DNA of 64,000 nucleotides from Flavobacterium cupreum (GTDB lineage Bacteria; Bacteroidota; Bacteroidia; Flavobacteriales; Flavobacteriaceae). The notes under the pieces are model-generated. The model ran no database searches and was not told the DNA's origin. It saw only the letters and a list, made by a program, of their open reading frames with translations. Positions 19,801 through 28,213 of the stretch are shown here, piece after piece. The stretch covers positions 62,001-126,000 of the forward strand of contig NZ_QWDM01000018.1 in NCBI RefSeq assembly GCF_003996965.1, in the 5' to 3' direction. Made by a program: the position numbers and the translations under genes. Positions within the stretch are counted from its first letter, which is position 1; each line of letters begins with the position of its first letter.

Positions 19801-20339
19801 AAGAAAAAGCTAAAAACAGTAATCGAACTGAATTTTCAGTTTTCACTAAAAAAATAATAAAAGGCGAAAAAGTTCTTTTTGATAACTCTCAATCTATAAG
19901 TTCAGTGGCGGTTGTCCCTGTTTACGATATGGGCGAAAAAGACGATTCCAGACCGGTTGTAATTATTGAAGCCGAAAACGCCAAAAGCAGCGGAACCGGA
20001 ATCGAAAAAGGAAATTTCAAAAAAGCGGATTATATTGAGTTCACGAAAAAGACACCCAACAGCATTCAGTTTGAAGTAAAACCGGGCGTGGCGGGAATTT
20101 ATTTAATGCGGTTCCGTTTTATGAACAGAAACGAGACACCTTTAAAAGTAAAATTCAGGATGGAAGATGCCTATGGTATTTTAATGCGAAATGATACGAT
20201 AGAATTTTTTCCTTCCCCGGAGAAATGGAAAGTTTTAAATACGACTTCCGGTGGCTATATTAATGCCGGAACGTATAAGATTACTTTGGAAGGGGAAGAT
20301 TTGAAAGGGCTGTTATTGGATAATTTTGAGTTTCAGTAG
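16815..20339 (+). CDS. GH2 glycosidase with malectin and C-terminal carbohydrate-binding domains
   Basis: A large secreted GH2 enzyme (1174 residues), probably a beta-galactosidase or beta-glucuronidase. The signal peptide ends FVWSQ. The sugar-binding jelly roll has VNVPHNWDQYYGY and GTAWYKKTL, followed by an Ig domain and a TIM barrel with FREAHQPHN and VVMWGLQNES (Glu of NES is the expected acid/base). After the barrel and a DUF4982-like region (DEVELFNDVNKVSLG) comes a malectin domain near residues 720-890 (VNCGGSEMKDSSG, FQSFRYG, LVELYFTEPW), then a CBM6/35-like module to the C-terminus (IEAENAKSSG, LDNFEF). The extra modules suggest binding to an insoluble or complex glycan. The nucleophile could not be placed with certainty. 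Confidence 0.85.
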   Translation: MKRVVIFIFLFFSGSSFVWSQSNDAKFRKEVSLNASWETVILDHLPTQEDVFVDNPKTDSKWQRVNVPHNWDQYYGYRRTKHGNLHGTAWYKKTLKLDKSAIGKKLFLFFEGVSSYADVWVNGKKVGAHKGGRTTFTLDITKEVFTDKENLIVVKASHPSFIADLPWVCGGCSGEWGFSEGSQPMGIFRPVSLVITNEVRIEPFGVHIWNDPSVSKEKAILLTTTEIKNYGTSVRNLTIENTLFDATGKKVSAVKTETQSASGERKEIALTLPEIEKPNLWSPGNPYLYQLVTTIAENGKIMDQLTTPYGIRWVSWPVNRTGKDNRFYINDEPLFVNGTCEYEHLIGNSHSFSKEQIHSRIEQIKAAGFNAFREAHQPHNLEYQKELDESGILFWSQFSAHIWYDTPEFKENFKTLLREWIKERRNSPSVVMWGLQNESTIPAAFAEECTKIIREMDPLSASQRIVTTCNGGEGTDWNVVQNWSGTYGGDPLKYHLEMSTQLLNGEYGAWRTADLHTEGPFDQQGIHSENRFSQLMEIKVREAESVKDKIAGQFNWLFASHENPGRVQNGEGFRDMDKVGPVNYKGLFTIWGEPLDAYYMYRANYVSNKTNPMVYIVSHTWPGRWETPGIKNGIDVYSNCDEVELFNDVNKVSLGKLKNPGLGQHFQWNNVNIQYNVLYAVGYVNGKAVAKDYVVLNTLPKASDLNALTSDKADITKGKKGYNYIYRVNCGGSEMKDSSGNTWFTDTHKSDVDTWGSLSWTDNFEKLPDFYASQRTTFDPINGTKDPELFQSFRYGVDKLRYEFPVGDGEYLVELYFTEPWYGTGGGMDCKGWRLFDVAINENVVLKDLDIWAEAGHDKALKKTFVVKSKNGKIIISFPNVKAGQAIISAIAIGTKNRFEKPAAQSPKKIQNLVLDSYDKTNRIASWLDINSRQFSDSDVVFTQLPAELFGADYLQFSANSNNKGSFTAKEESVVFVLVESKIKESASLSDYKKTEEKAKNSNRTEFSVFTKKIIKGEKVLFDNSQSISSVAVVPVYDMGEKDDSRPVVIIEAENAKSSGTGIEKGNFKKADYIEFTKKTPNSIQFEVKPGVAGIYLMRFRFMNRNETPLKVKFRMEDAYGILMRNDTIEFFPSPEKWKVLNTTSGGYINAGTYKITLEGEDLKGLLLDNFEFQ

Positions 20340-20430
20340 GATATTAGGTGCAAAGGGACAAAGGTTCATACAGAGGTTTAAAAAAATGGAAGCATATAAG
20401 TGATGTAAGTTCATTTTAGATTAATTATTG

Positions 20431-20550
20431 GTTTGTCATTGCTTTGTGCGGCTGAGCGAAGTCTAAGCCTGCGCAACGTGAGCAGCCAACCAAGACTTCG
20501 ACTTCGCTCGGTCTGACAATTTCGACTACGCTTAGTCTGAAAATACCGGA
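20431..20550. repeat. TCTGA/CTTCG-rich intergenic repeat
   Basis: The 240-base spacer between the two GH2 genes carries GTCATTGCTTTGTGCGG, CTGAGCGAAGTCTAAG, CAAGACTTCGACTTCGCTCG and ACTACGCTTAGTCTGA: several mutually complementary CTTCG/CGAAG blocks. It belongs to the widespread class of palindromic elements built on GAGCGAAGTC. No gene is seen in the spacer. Confidence 0.5.
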
Positions 20551-20579
20551 CATCATTCGATTAAGAAAAAAACATATTT

Positions 20580-23012
20580 ATGATTCAACATCAAAACATT
20601 GTACAAAAAATAATAATTGCAGTAGCAGTATTAATCTCAACAATTGGTTTTGCTCAGGGAAAGCAAGGGAGAATCATTGAAGATTTTAATAAAAACTGGA
20701 GCTTCAGATTAGGAGATTATCCCGGGGCAATTCAGGCTGATTTTGACACGAAGGATTGGCGAACACTTCAATTGCCGCACGATTGGAGTATTGAAGGAGC
20801 TTTCAATAAAGACAATCCAACAAAACAGGCACAAGCGTTTTTGCCTGCCGGAAAAGGCTGGTATCGCAAAACTTTTACAGTTCCGGCCAACTGGAAGAAT
20901 AAAACGGTTTCAGTTGAATTTGACGGTGTTTTTAAAAACAGCGAAGTCTGGATCAACGGACATTCGCTGGGAATGCGTCCAAACGGGTACATTTCCTTTG
21001 CTTACGATTTATCGAAATACCTGAATTTTGGAAAAGAAAATACAATTGCGGTAAAAGTCGACAATGATGCACAGCCCAATTCAAGATGGTATACCGGTTC
21101 CGGAATTTACAGGAATGTAAAGGTGACAGCGAGCGGGAAATTGCACATCGGACTTTGGGGAACTTTCGTAACCACGCCGGAAATCACCAAAGAAAAAGTT
21201 TCCGTTCAGATAGAAATTGAGGTAAAAAATGATTTTGATACCGGAAAAGAATTCAGGTTAGTAACTTCAATTGTGGATCAGAAACATGGGGAAGTGGCCA
21301 AAATCGAAACCAAAGAAAAAGCCGCAGGTAATGCTATCTTCAAAAAAGTGCAGCATCTTTCTCTACCGAATCCAATACTTTGGAGTATCGAAAATCCGTA
21401 TTTGTATAAGGTCGTAACCAAAATCTTTGACGGAAAAACGATGACAGATCAATACGAGACACCACTGGGAATTCGTTATTTTAATTTCAATGCCGAAAAA
21501 GGGTTTTCCCTAAACGGTATTCCAACCAAAATTTTAGGCGTTTGCCTGCATCATGATAACGGTGCTTTGGGCGCAGTAGAAAATATTCATGCCGTAAGAA
21601 GAAAACTGACTTTACTAAAAGACATGGGTGCCAACGCCATCCGAATGTCACATAATGCGCCTTCACTGGAAATGCTGCAATTGTGTGACGAAATGGGATT
21701 CATTGTTCAGGACGAAGCTTTTGATGTATGGAAAAAGAAAAAAGTGACCAACGATTACCATAAAGACTGGGACAAATGGCACAAACAGGATCTGGAAGAT
21801 TTGATCAAAAGAGACCGTAATCATCCGTCGGTAATGATGTGGAGTATTGGCAATGAAATCAGGGAGCAGTTTGACAGCACCGGAATTGTCATTACACGGG
21901 AATTGGCCCAGATCGTAAAATCATTAGACACAACACGTCCCGTAACCAGCGCACTGACCGAAAATATTCCGGAGAAAAACTTTATTTATCAATCCGGAGC
22001 TTTGGATCTTTTGGGTTTTAATTACAAACACGAAGATTACAAAGATTTTCCGAATCGTTTTAAAGGGCAAAAGATAATTGCTTCCGAGAGTGTGTCGGCT
22101 TTAGAAACCCGCGGGCATTACGATCAGCCTTCGGATATCATTAAAGTCTGGCCTCCCAAACACAATGCTCCTTTTGACGGGAATAAGGATTTTACCGTTT
22201 CGGCTTATGATCAGGTCAAGTCGTATTGGGGCTCGACGCATGAAGAAACCTGGAAAACGATCAAAAAACTCGATTATATGGCCGGACTTTTTGTCTGGAC
22301 AGGTTTTGATTATTTGGGAGAACCGGATCCGTATCCGTACCCCGCCAGAAGTTCTTATTTCGGAATTATCGATCTGGCCGGATTTCCGAAAGATGTGTAT
22401 TATATGTACCAAAGCGAATGGACGACTCAACCCGTACTGCATATTTTTCCACACTGGAACTGGGCAAAAGATCAGGAAGTTGATGTTTGGGCGCATTACA
22501 ATAATGCCGATGAAGTCGAATTGTTCCTGAACGGAAAATCACTGGGAAAAAAGTCGAAACAAAACGATGACCTGCATATTTCATGGCGTGTTACATTTGA
22601 ACCGGGAACGTTGAAAGCCATTTCAAGAAAAGGAGGGAAAGTGGTGCTGGAAAAAGAAATTCATACCGCCGGAACTGCTAGTAAAATTGATTTAAAGGCC
22701 GATAAACAAATCATCAGAAAAGACGGCTACGATTTGGTTTATGTAACCGTTTCTGTTATAGATGCTGCCGGAAATCTGGTTCCTGATGCAAATGATTTAA
22801 TAAATTTTGAAGTCATTGGCGGCGGAAAAATTGTGGGTACAGACAATGGCTATCAGGCAGGACTGGAATCGCTGAAAGCTCCTTCCTGCAAAGTTTTTAA
22901 TGGCAAATGTATTGTCATCGTTCAATCGAATACGAAAGGGGAAAACATCAGATTGACCGCTTCCGCTTCAAACGGAATTCAGCGTGCTTCTATTGCTGTC
23001 AAAGTGGAATAA
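20580..23012 (+). CDS. GH2 beta-galactosidase with DUF4982
   Basis: Secreted retaining beta-galactosidase-type enzyme; the signal peptide ends TIGFAQ. The jelly roll shows LQLPHDWSIEGAF, GWYRKTFTVP, FKNSEVWINGHSLG and RWYTGSGIYRNV. The TIM barrel has GVCLHHDNGALGA, IRMSHNAPS, the acid/base glutamate in VMMWSIGNEI and a candidate nucleophile glutamate in IIASESVSALE. The C-terminal half carries a DUF4982 domain (ADEVELFLNGKSLGKK) and a last Ig-like domain (YDLVYVTVSVIDAAGNLVPDA). Domain order matches the typical 800-residue Bacteroidota GH2 enzymes. It is the last gene of the glycosidase run and ends in a strong terminator. Confidence 0.92.
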   Translation: MIQHQNIVQKIIIAVAVLISTIGFAQGKQGRIIEDFNKNWSFRLGDYPGAIQADFDTKDWRTLQLPHDWSIEGAFNKDNPTKQAQAFLPAGKGWYRKTFTVPANWKNKTVSVEFDGVFKNSEVWINGHSLGMRPNGYISFAYDLSKYLNFGKENTIAVKVDNDAQPNSRWYTGSGIYRNVKVTASGKLHIGLWGTFVTTPEITKEKVSVQIEIEVKNDFDTGKEFRLVTSIVDQKHGEVAKIETKEKAAGNAIFKKVQHLSLPNPILWSIENPYLYKVVTKIFDGKTMTDQYETPLGIRYFNFNAEKGFSLNGIPTKILGVCLHHDNGALGAVENIHAVRRKLTLLKDMGANAIRMSHNAPSLEMLQLCDEMGFIVQDEAFDVWKKKKVTNDYHKDWDKWHKQDLEDLIKRDRNHPSVMMWSIGNEIREQFDSTGIVITRELAQIVKSLDTTRPVTSALTENIPEKNFIYQSGALDLLGFNYKHEDYKDFPNRFKGQKIIASESVSALETRGHYDQPSDIIKVWPPKHNAPFDGNKDFTVSAYDQVKSYWGSTHEETWKTIKKLDYMAGLFVWTGFDYLGEPDPYPYPARSSYFGIIDLAGFPKDVYYMYQSEWTTQPVLHIFPHWNWAKDQEVDVWAHYNNADEVELFLNGKSLGKKSKQNDDLHISWRVTFEPGTLKAISRKGGKVVLEKEIHTAGTASKIDLKADKQIIRKDGYDLVYVTVSVIDAAGNLVPDANDLINFEVIGGGKIVGTDNGYQAGLESLKAPSCKVFNGKCIVIVQSNTKGENIRLTASASNGIQRASIAVKVE

Positions 23013-23037
23013 CATAAGCTAAGATTAGAAATATAAA

Positions 23038-23065
23038 AAAACTCCACTGTCAAAAGTGGAGTTTT
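23038..23065. terminator. Bidirectional rho-independent terminator
   Basis: AAAACTCCACT (23038-23048), a 6-base loop, then AGTGGAGTTTT (23055-23065): a perfect 11-bp stem with A/T arms usable in both directions. It lies between the stop of the second GH2 gene and the convergent outer-membrane barrel gene. Confidence 0.85.
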
Positions 23066-23072
23066 CTGAGGC

Positions 23073-25460
23073 CTATTTCGCTAATCTTCTTTTCTCTTCT
23101 TCATTTCCGAAATCCCTTTGTTTCACGTTGATTTTCGTATTTCCGAAATTGTAAATCAGCGATACTTTGAAGAAACGACTGCTTTCATTTTGGCTGTAAA
23201 CCTGTTTGATGCCGTTCACCACAGAAACAAAATCTTTCAGGTAAGCTGTATTAAAAATATCATTGGCCAGAAATGCAATCTGCATATTTTTCTTAAAGAG
23301 GTTTTGCTTTAGCGCGATAGTCAAACCTGACATATAACCCACAGTGTACAATCCGCTTTTTACAGGAGAACTATACGTATAATCCAGCTGTAGTTTTGTC
23401 GCTTTGCCTATTGAAAAAGTATTGCTCGTAGAAAAATCCAACTGCAGACCGTTGGTCGGACGAGCATTGATTCCTGACGTAAATATCGTTTTCGAACCCA
23501 GCACATACAAAGTATTTTCTGTTGACCACCACTCGGTAAGGTCTGCGGTATAACTTTCTCCAATACCATAATTAATTCCTTTATAATAATTTTCCCTTGT
23601 GACCACCTGCGTATTGGTTGCCGGATCTGAGGTAAAAATTACACCATAACCATCGGTAATGCTATTAACGAAAATACTGGTGCGCAAAATTTCCTTATAC
23701 GAATGGGACAATTCAAAATTATTGCTGAAAGAGGGTTTTAAAAACGGATTCCCTTCAGAATAACTGTTGCTGTTGATGTACGTTCGAAACGGATTTAGTA
23801 AATCATAACGCGGTCTGTTGATTCTTTTTCCGTAATTGAAATTAAAACTGTTATTCTCGTTCGCTTTATAAGTCAGGTAAAGGGTTGGGAATAATTTGAA
23901 ATAGTTGTTTTTGATCTTCTGATTTAAATTCGCGGAAAAACCGTCTGTTTGTGTGTTTTCAGCTCTTAGCCCCAATTGAACCGTAAACTGCTCATTGATT
24001 TTTTTATTGCCGCTCACGTAAACGGCCTGATTGTTCTCTTCGTATTCAAATTCATTAGACTGATTCAGATCGATTATCGGAGTTCCGCTCATGTTATCAT
24101 ACGAAAGTAAACTGCTTTTGCTTTTGGTAAAACTGACTTTGGCACCATACGACAAATTCACAAATTCAAGCGGATGTTCCATATCGGCCTTGATACTTCT
24201 GTTGTCAATATTCTGGTTAGAAATATTTCTTCCGTATTGGTCTAAACTGATGAAATCCATGTTCGCTGAATACTTTTTTGTGGTAAAATCACGATCAAAT
24301 TTGGAATCGTAATTGAAATAATCAAAATCTACGGAAAGTTTCCTGTTTAATGTGTCAAGTTTTGTCAGTAAGTGGGCGTTATAGGTCTGATTGCCTGAAT
24401 TTCGGTTATTGAAGCCATCATTCAGTACGGTGCTGTTGAGTTTGTTCTCCGTGTCATAATTTTTGATAATAATATCGGATTTGAAATTCGGGTTGCTGCG
24501 ATCGTTCAGATACTGAAAACCAATTGTCGTGCGTTCACTAATGTCATAATCCAAAGCCAGTTTTGCGGAAAGATTTTCTTCATTGATTTTAGATTGTGCG
24601 TTCATGTGCTGCAATCCGTCAGGAAAATAAAGATGTAAGTTTTCATCAGAATTTCGGTAGCCTGATTTTGCATTGGCACTCACGCTGAATCGAAATTTAT
24701 TTTTGTTGTAAAAGAAATTATTTCGCAGCGTATAAATTCCATATTTATTTTGATCGTAAGAAAGGGTGGAAGTGTTTTTCCAGGAGTCCCTTCTTCCTTT
24801 TTTCAGGTTGATATCGATCAGTCCGCCCGTACCGTTTGCATCATATTTTGCCGGTGGATTGTTGATGATTTCAATGTTTTTGATGTCATTTGCCGAAATA
24901 GATTTCAGGAAAGCATTCAGCTCTTCGCCCGATAGTTCCAGCATACGGCCATCAATCATAACGTGGGAAGAACCCTTTCCCAGTATAGTGATGGCATTGT
25001 TTTGTACCACCACTCCTGGCGCTGTATTGATCGCGTTCAGGGCATCTCCTCCGGTTGTGGAAGCCTTATTTTCAATAGTATAAACCAGACGGTCAATTTT
25101 TTGCTCGATTGTTTTTTTGTGGGCTGTAACCACCACCCCGTCCAGATTATTTGTTTTTTTGGTCAGAAGGATCAAACCGAGGTCGGTATCTTTTTCAATA
25201 GCAATATCCTTTTCCCAATTTATAAAACCTTGCGGGCTGATTTTTATTTTATAAAATCCTTTACTGATACGGATTTCAAAAGTGCCATCTTCTTTACTGG
25301 TTGTTCCGTCAATGATTTTTCCTTCAGGGGTTGAGATGATAATATTTTCCCAGGGCAATGAAGCGGTTTCATCGGATATTTTTCCTTTTAATTTAAAGGT
25401 CGATTGCGCCAGACAAAATAAAGGGAACAGTAAAAAAATAAAGAGGTTTGCTTTTTTCAT
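23073..25460 (-). CDS. Outer-membrane beta-barrel protein (PF14905/TonB-receptor-like)
   Basis: A TonB-dependent-receptor-like barrel of 795 residues. The signal peptide ends LFCLAQS. Residues about 22-105 form a carboxypeptidase-regulatory-like beta domain, residues about 110-220 a plug (VVVTAHKKTIEQKIDRLVY, GGDALNAINTAPGV, VMIDGRMLELSGEELN, IINNPPAKYDANGTGGLI), and the rest a barrel with the conserved FNYGKRINRPRYDLLNPFRTY. It lacks an adjacent SusD and lacks SusC features, so it is not a SusC porin. A paralogue sits at 60739-63135 with the same NPPAKYDA motif and the same NEEEK tail. It follows a membrane-bound AraC regulator on the same strand after a terminator. The ligand is unknown. 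Confidence 0.85.
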   Translation of the reverse strand: MKKANLFIFLLFPLFCLAQSTFKLKGKISDETASLPWENIIISTPEGKIIDGTTSKEDGTFEIRISKGFYKIKISPQGFINWEKDIAIEKDTDLGLILLTKKTNNLDGVVVTAHKKTIEQKIDRLVYTIENKASTTGGDALNAINTAPGVVVQNNAITILGKGSSHVMIDGRMLELSGEELNAFLKSISANDIKNIEIINNPPAKYDANGTGGLIDINLKKGRRDSWKNTSTLSYDQNKYGIYTLRNNFFYNKNKFRFSVSANAKSGYRNSDENLHLYFPDGLQHMNAQSKINEENLSAKLALDYDISERTTIGFQYLNDRSNPNFKSDIIIKNYDTENKLNSTVLNDGFNNRNSGNQTYNAHLLTKLDTLNRKLSVDFDYFNYDSKFDRDFTTKKYSANMDFISLDQYGRNISNQNIDNRSIKADMEHPLEFVNLSYGAKVSFTKSKSSLLSYDNMSGTPIIDLNQSNEFEYEENNQAVYVSGNKKINEQFTVQLGLRAENTQTDGFSANLNQKIKNNYFKLFPTLYLTYKANENNSFNFNYGKRINRPRYDLLNPFRTYINSNSYSEGNPFLKPSFSNNFELSHSYKEILRTSIFVNSITDGYGVIFTSDPATNTQVVTRENYYKGINYGIGESYTADLTEWWSTENTLYVLGSKTIFTSGINARPTNGLQLDFSTSNTFSIGKATKLQLDYTYSSPVKSGLYTVGYMSGLTIALKQNLFKKNMQIAFLANDIFNTAYLKDFVSVVNGIKQVYSQNESSRFFKVSLIYNFGNTKINVKQRDFGNEEEKRRLAK

Positions 25461-25535
25461 GATTTCTAATTTTAAGCTTGTGATTAATTTGAGACAAAGT
25501 TGCTTTAGAAATCTTCGACAGGCGACCGATAAAAA

Positions 25536-25576
25536 AAAGTCGAACCAATTTCACGTTTAGAAATTGGTTCGACTTT
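25536..25576 (-). terminator. Terminator of the AraC-family gene
   Basis: A 17-bp perfect stem (AAAGTCGAACCAATTTC at 25536-25552 with its complement at 25560-25576) and a 7-base loop. On the minus strand it is followed by a T-run (the A-run at 25531-25538). It separates the AraC gene from the downstream barrel gene. Confidence 0.85.
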
Positions 25577-25608
25577 ATAATGATGAAGTACGACTTTTTA
25601 CAAACGGC

Positions 25609-26757
25609 TTATAATGAGCTGTTTCTGTAGGCCGTTGGAGTGAGTTCCGTATATTTTTTGAAGGAAGTATTAAAAGATGATTTTGAATTAAAACCCACTT
25701 CATACAAGATTTCCAGAATCGTAAGATCTTTTTTAGCCTTATCTTTTAAAATCCCCATGGCTTTCTGAATGCGGTATTCATTCACAAAATCAAAAAAATG
25801 CTGATCCATATAATGATTGATCAAAACAGATAAGTCCCGTACGGGAATATTAATCTGATTCGAAAGCTGCTGAATGGTAAGCGATGGATCAAGATAAGGT
25901 TCGTAAACGGTCATGTAATTTTTTAAGTTTTCGATTTGGGAAGCGATAATCGGATCCGGACTATTTCCCGATTTGGCTGAAATCTTTTCGGACTCCGGAA
26001 TAAGATCTTTGGCCAGTGCTAATTTAGAATTGATGCCCCTGAAAAGCTCAGGATAATTGAGTGCTTTTAAAACAAACCAGCAGGTAATGCATAAAGCAAA
26101 CAGTCCGACTAAAATATTTGCCCAAAGAAATACATCCTTGTAGACGGTATATTTCAGTAAATTTTTGATCGCCACAACACTATGCGCCGCAAAAAAGACA
26201 ATCGTCATCTGCATCAGCCATTTATAAGTCGAAGTGCCGGCACTGGCATAATTTTCAAGATAGATTTCCCTGTATTTTTTCAGAATCAGAAAGACACTGA
26301 TGATGTAGAACAGGTACTGAATTTCAACAATAACCTGAAAAGAATACATTTCCGGCATGGTATTGCCAATCTCAAAAATGCGGTTTTTTTCGATACCTTC
26401 GGCCAGATAAAATCGGGGAGTCAGGATTAAATTAACCAGTACAAACGGGAACGCATGCAGTAGATGTTTGGGTTTTAACTTAAAATCCGTATAACAAACC
26501 GATAGAACATAAAGATAAAACAAGGGCATGCCCAATAGGGACGTGGTCCACCTGAAAATCTCCAAATTTAAGTGGCTGCTAATGAAATCGAAAATAAAAA
26601 AACCGCTGAGATCAATGGCTGATAAAATAAGAAAAGCAGCAAATAACCGGTTTGCCTGTTTATTGCTCGTTTTTACGGTCAGTAAGAAAAAAGCAAGAAG
26701 CAGCGAAACAGAAATACCAATTGCGGCTACAATACTTAAAAATATCATTTTATTCAT
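25609..26757 (-). CDS. Membrane-anchored AraC-family transcriptional regulator
   Basis: N-terminal two thirds consist of about seven hydrophobic helices (ISVSLLLAFFLLTV, LFAAFLILSAIDLSG, MPLFYLYVLSVCY, VFLWANILVGLFALCITCWFVL). The last ~110 residues are an AraC-type double helix-turn-helix: LTIQQLSNQINIPVRDLSVLIN, FFDFVNEYRIQKAMGIL, EILYEVGFNSKSSFNTSFKK, ELTPTAYR. Such proteins sense a membrane or extracellular signal and act directly on DNA. It is immediately upstream of, and co-oriented with, the barrel gene, which is the likeliest target. The signal is unknown. Confidence 0.88.
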   Translation of the reverse strand: MNKMIFLSIVAAIGISVSLLLAFFLLTVKTSNKQANRLFAAFLILSAIDLSGFFIFDFISSHLNLEIFRWTTSLLGMPLFYLYVLSVCYTDFKLKPKHLLHAFPFVLVNLILTPRFYLAEGIEKNRIFEIGNTMPEMYSFQVIVEIQYLFYIISVFLILKKYREIYLENYASAGTSTYKWLMQMTIVFFAAHSVVAIKNLLKYTVYKDVFLWANILVGLFALCITCWFVLKALNYPELFRGINSKLALAKDLIPESEKISAKSGNSPDPIIASQIENLKNYMTVYEPYLDPSLTIQQLSNQINIPVRDLSVLINHYMDQHFFDFVNEYRIQKAMGILKDKAKKDLTILEILYEVGFNSKSSFNTSFKKYTELTPTAYRNSSL

Positions 26758-26868
26758 TGCTGTTTTTTGACCAAAAATAAGGTTTAATTGATGAAAAACC
26801 AGAGGAGGGATAAATTTGTTGCTGCTGAAAAAGAAGTAAAGAACGGCTTTTTTAATAAGGAAGGTTTA

Positions 26869-27267
26869 TTACATCCCCGGCCAGTACAAAACATTAAATT
26901 TATGTCCATCAGGATCCGCAAAGCAGAAGGTATAGCCCTGTTCGTAGTTTTGAGGGTCGGAGAAAACGCTTCCGCCGGCTTCAAGAACTTTTTCGCGCCA
27001 GCTGTCTACTTCTTCCCGGGTGGTGGCAGAAAGGGAAAATATAACTTCACTTTGTGTTTTCCATTTCCCGATTGCGCCGTTGATATCTGTTTCTAATTTG
27101 GATCTTTTAAAGAAATTGATAATGAATTTGTCTTTGCCAAAGTTGAAACTGGCATTCTCATCCGAACTGTATTTGTTGTTCGATTCAAATCCCAGTTTCT
27201 TGTAAAATTCATATGTCGCTTTTAGATCGTCAGAGGCTAAATTCCCCCATATCATTTTAGGTTCCAT
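26869..27267 (-). CDS. VOC-superfamily (glyoxalase/bleomycin-resistance-like) protein
   Basis: 132 residues with the paired beta-alpha-beta-beta-beta layout of the vicinal-oxygen-chelate fold: MIWGNLASDDLKATYEFYKKLGF at the start and GSVFSDPQNYEQGYTFCFADPDGHKFNVLYW at the end. The DPDGH motif is the usual metal-side C-terminal strand. No substrate can be named; family members include lyases, dioxygenases and drug-binding proteins. It stands alone between the AraC and GNAT genes, with 120 bases on one side and 111 on the other holding nothing recognisable. Confidence 0.8.
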   Translation of the reverse strand: MEPKMIWGNLASDDLKATYEFYKKLGFESNNKYSSDENASFNFGKDKFIINFFKRSKLETDINGAIGKWKTQSEVIFSLSATTREEVDSWREKVLEAGGSVFSDPQNYEQGYTFCFADPDGHKFNVLYWPGM

Positions 27268-27387
27268 GTTTCTAAATTTTGAATTAATAGAAAGTAAAAG
27301 TATGGTTTTTAGTGGTTTGTGCTGTTATATTTAATTTATGGAATGTTCCGTTTTTATCAGGTTCAAAGTCCTCTCCTTATTTCTTAA

Positions 27388-27834
27388 TTATTTTTTGTAA
27401 ACGTCAGGATTGAAAAGTTCCATATAAATTTCCGGTTTTGGTAATTTGGTAAAACCATATTTTTCATATAACCAGTCCGCGGTTGAAGTCAGTAAAATCC
27501 ATCGCCTTAAACCTTGCAGGTTGGGATGCGTCATAACACTTTCCATTAGTTTTTTCGAAAGGCCCTGTCCGCGATAATCGTCCAGAACATAAATATCTCC
27601 AAGGTAGGCAATCGTAGAAAAGTCAGATATAACCCTGGCAAAACCTATTTGTTTGCTGTTGTGGAAAAGCCCAAAATTCAGGGAATTATCGATAGACGTT
27701 TTTACTTTTTCGAATGGAATATTATCGCTCCAGCCCGAATCTTTCGACAGAAAATCGTGAATGGCCACAAGATCCAGTTTTGTTTTGTCTGTTGTAATAA
27801 GGAACTCTCCAAAGGTTTGTTCGATGTTTTCCAT
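27388..27834 (-). CDS. GNAT-family N-acetyltransferase
   Basis: 148 residues. The acetyl-CoA-binding motif A is clear: YLGDIYVLDDYRGQGLSKKLMESVM (the RGQGLSK pyrophosphate loop), preceded by GFARVISDF and followed by RWILLTSTADWLYEKYGFTKLP. It transfers an acetyl group to an unknown small molecule or protein amine. It is followed after 30 bases by the SdpI-like gene's stop on the same strand, so the two could be co-transcribed. Confidence 0.85.
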   Translation of the reverse strand: MENIEQTFGEFLITTDKTKLDLVAIHDFLSKDSGWSDNIPFEKVKTSIDNSLNFGLFHNSKQIGFARVISDFSTIAYLGDIYVLDDYRGQGLSKKLMESVMTHPNLQGLRRWILLTSTADWLYEKYGFTKLPKPEIYMELFNPDVYKK

Positions 27835-27864
27835 TATAATGAATTTAAAAGGCAGTACTTTAAA

Positions 27865-28191
27865 TTATAACTGCTGATTTTCATTTTCGGCCGTCTTTTT
27901 CTCTATGTAAAAAAACATTGCCAGAAACTGAATAATTAAAAATACGCCAAAGTAATTTTTATTTAACTCCTGATATACCTGTGAAAGTATAAAAAAAAGA
28001 AGGAGATTAAAGAGTGAAATTCTAAACATCAGAATAGCAGCCAATCTGTTCGAATATTGCCAGTTCACTAGGTTTTTCATTGATTTTCTACTTCGGTACC
28101 CATAAAAATTATTTATTTTTTTGGGCTGGAAGTAATAATAAAGTACTGAAATCAAAAACAGGAGCAGGGAGACTAGTAATTCTGAACGCAT
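27865..28191 (-). CDS. SdpI-family small membrane protein
   Basis: 108 residues with three hydrophobic helices (LLVSLLLFLISVLYYYF, AAILMFRISLFNLLLFFIL, FGVFLIIQFLAMFFYI) and the family signature NNFYGYRSRKSMKNLVNWQYSNRLAA after helix 1. The founding member in Bacillus is an immunity protein for the SDP toxin, but most homologues have no assigned role. There is no obvious toxin gene beside it. It lies between an alpha/beta hydrolase and a GNAT gene, both on the same strand. Confidence 0.72.
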   Translation of the reverse strand: MRSELLVSLLLFLISVLYYYFQPKKINNFYGYRSRKSMKNLVNWQYSNRLAAILMFRISLFNLLLFFILSQVYQELNKNYFGVFLIIQFLAMFFYIEKKTAENENQQL

Positions 28192-28213
28192 AAGTAACGG
28201 TATTAACTTTTTC

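Noticed and set aside
22101..22530. Overlapping open frames of 121-131 codons on both strands
   Set aside because: Both are inside the GH2 gene and have biased, Arg/Ile-rich shadow composition.
23073..25460. SusC transporter
   Set aside because: The plug and barrel motifs are those of the PF14905 group and no SusD follows.
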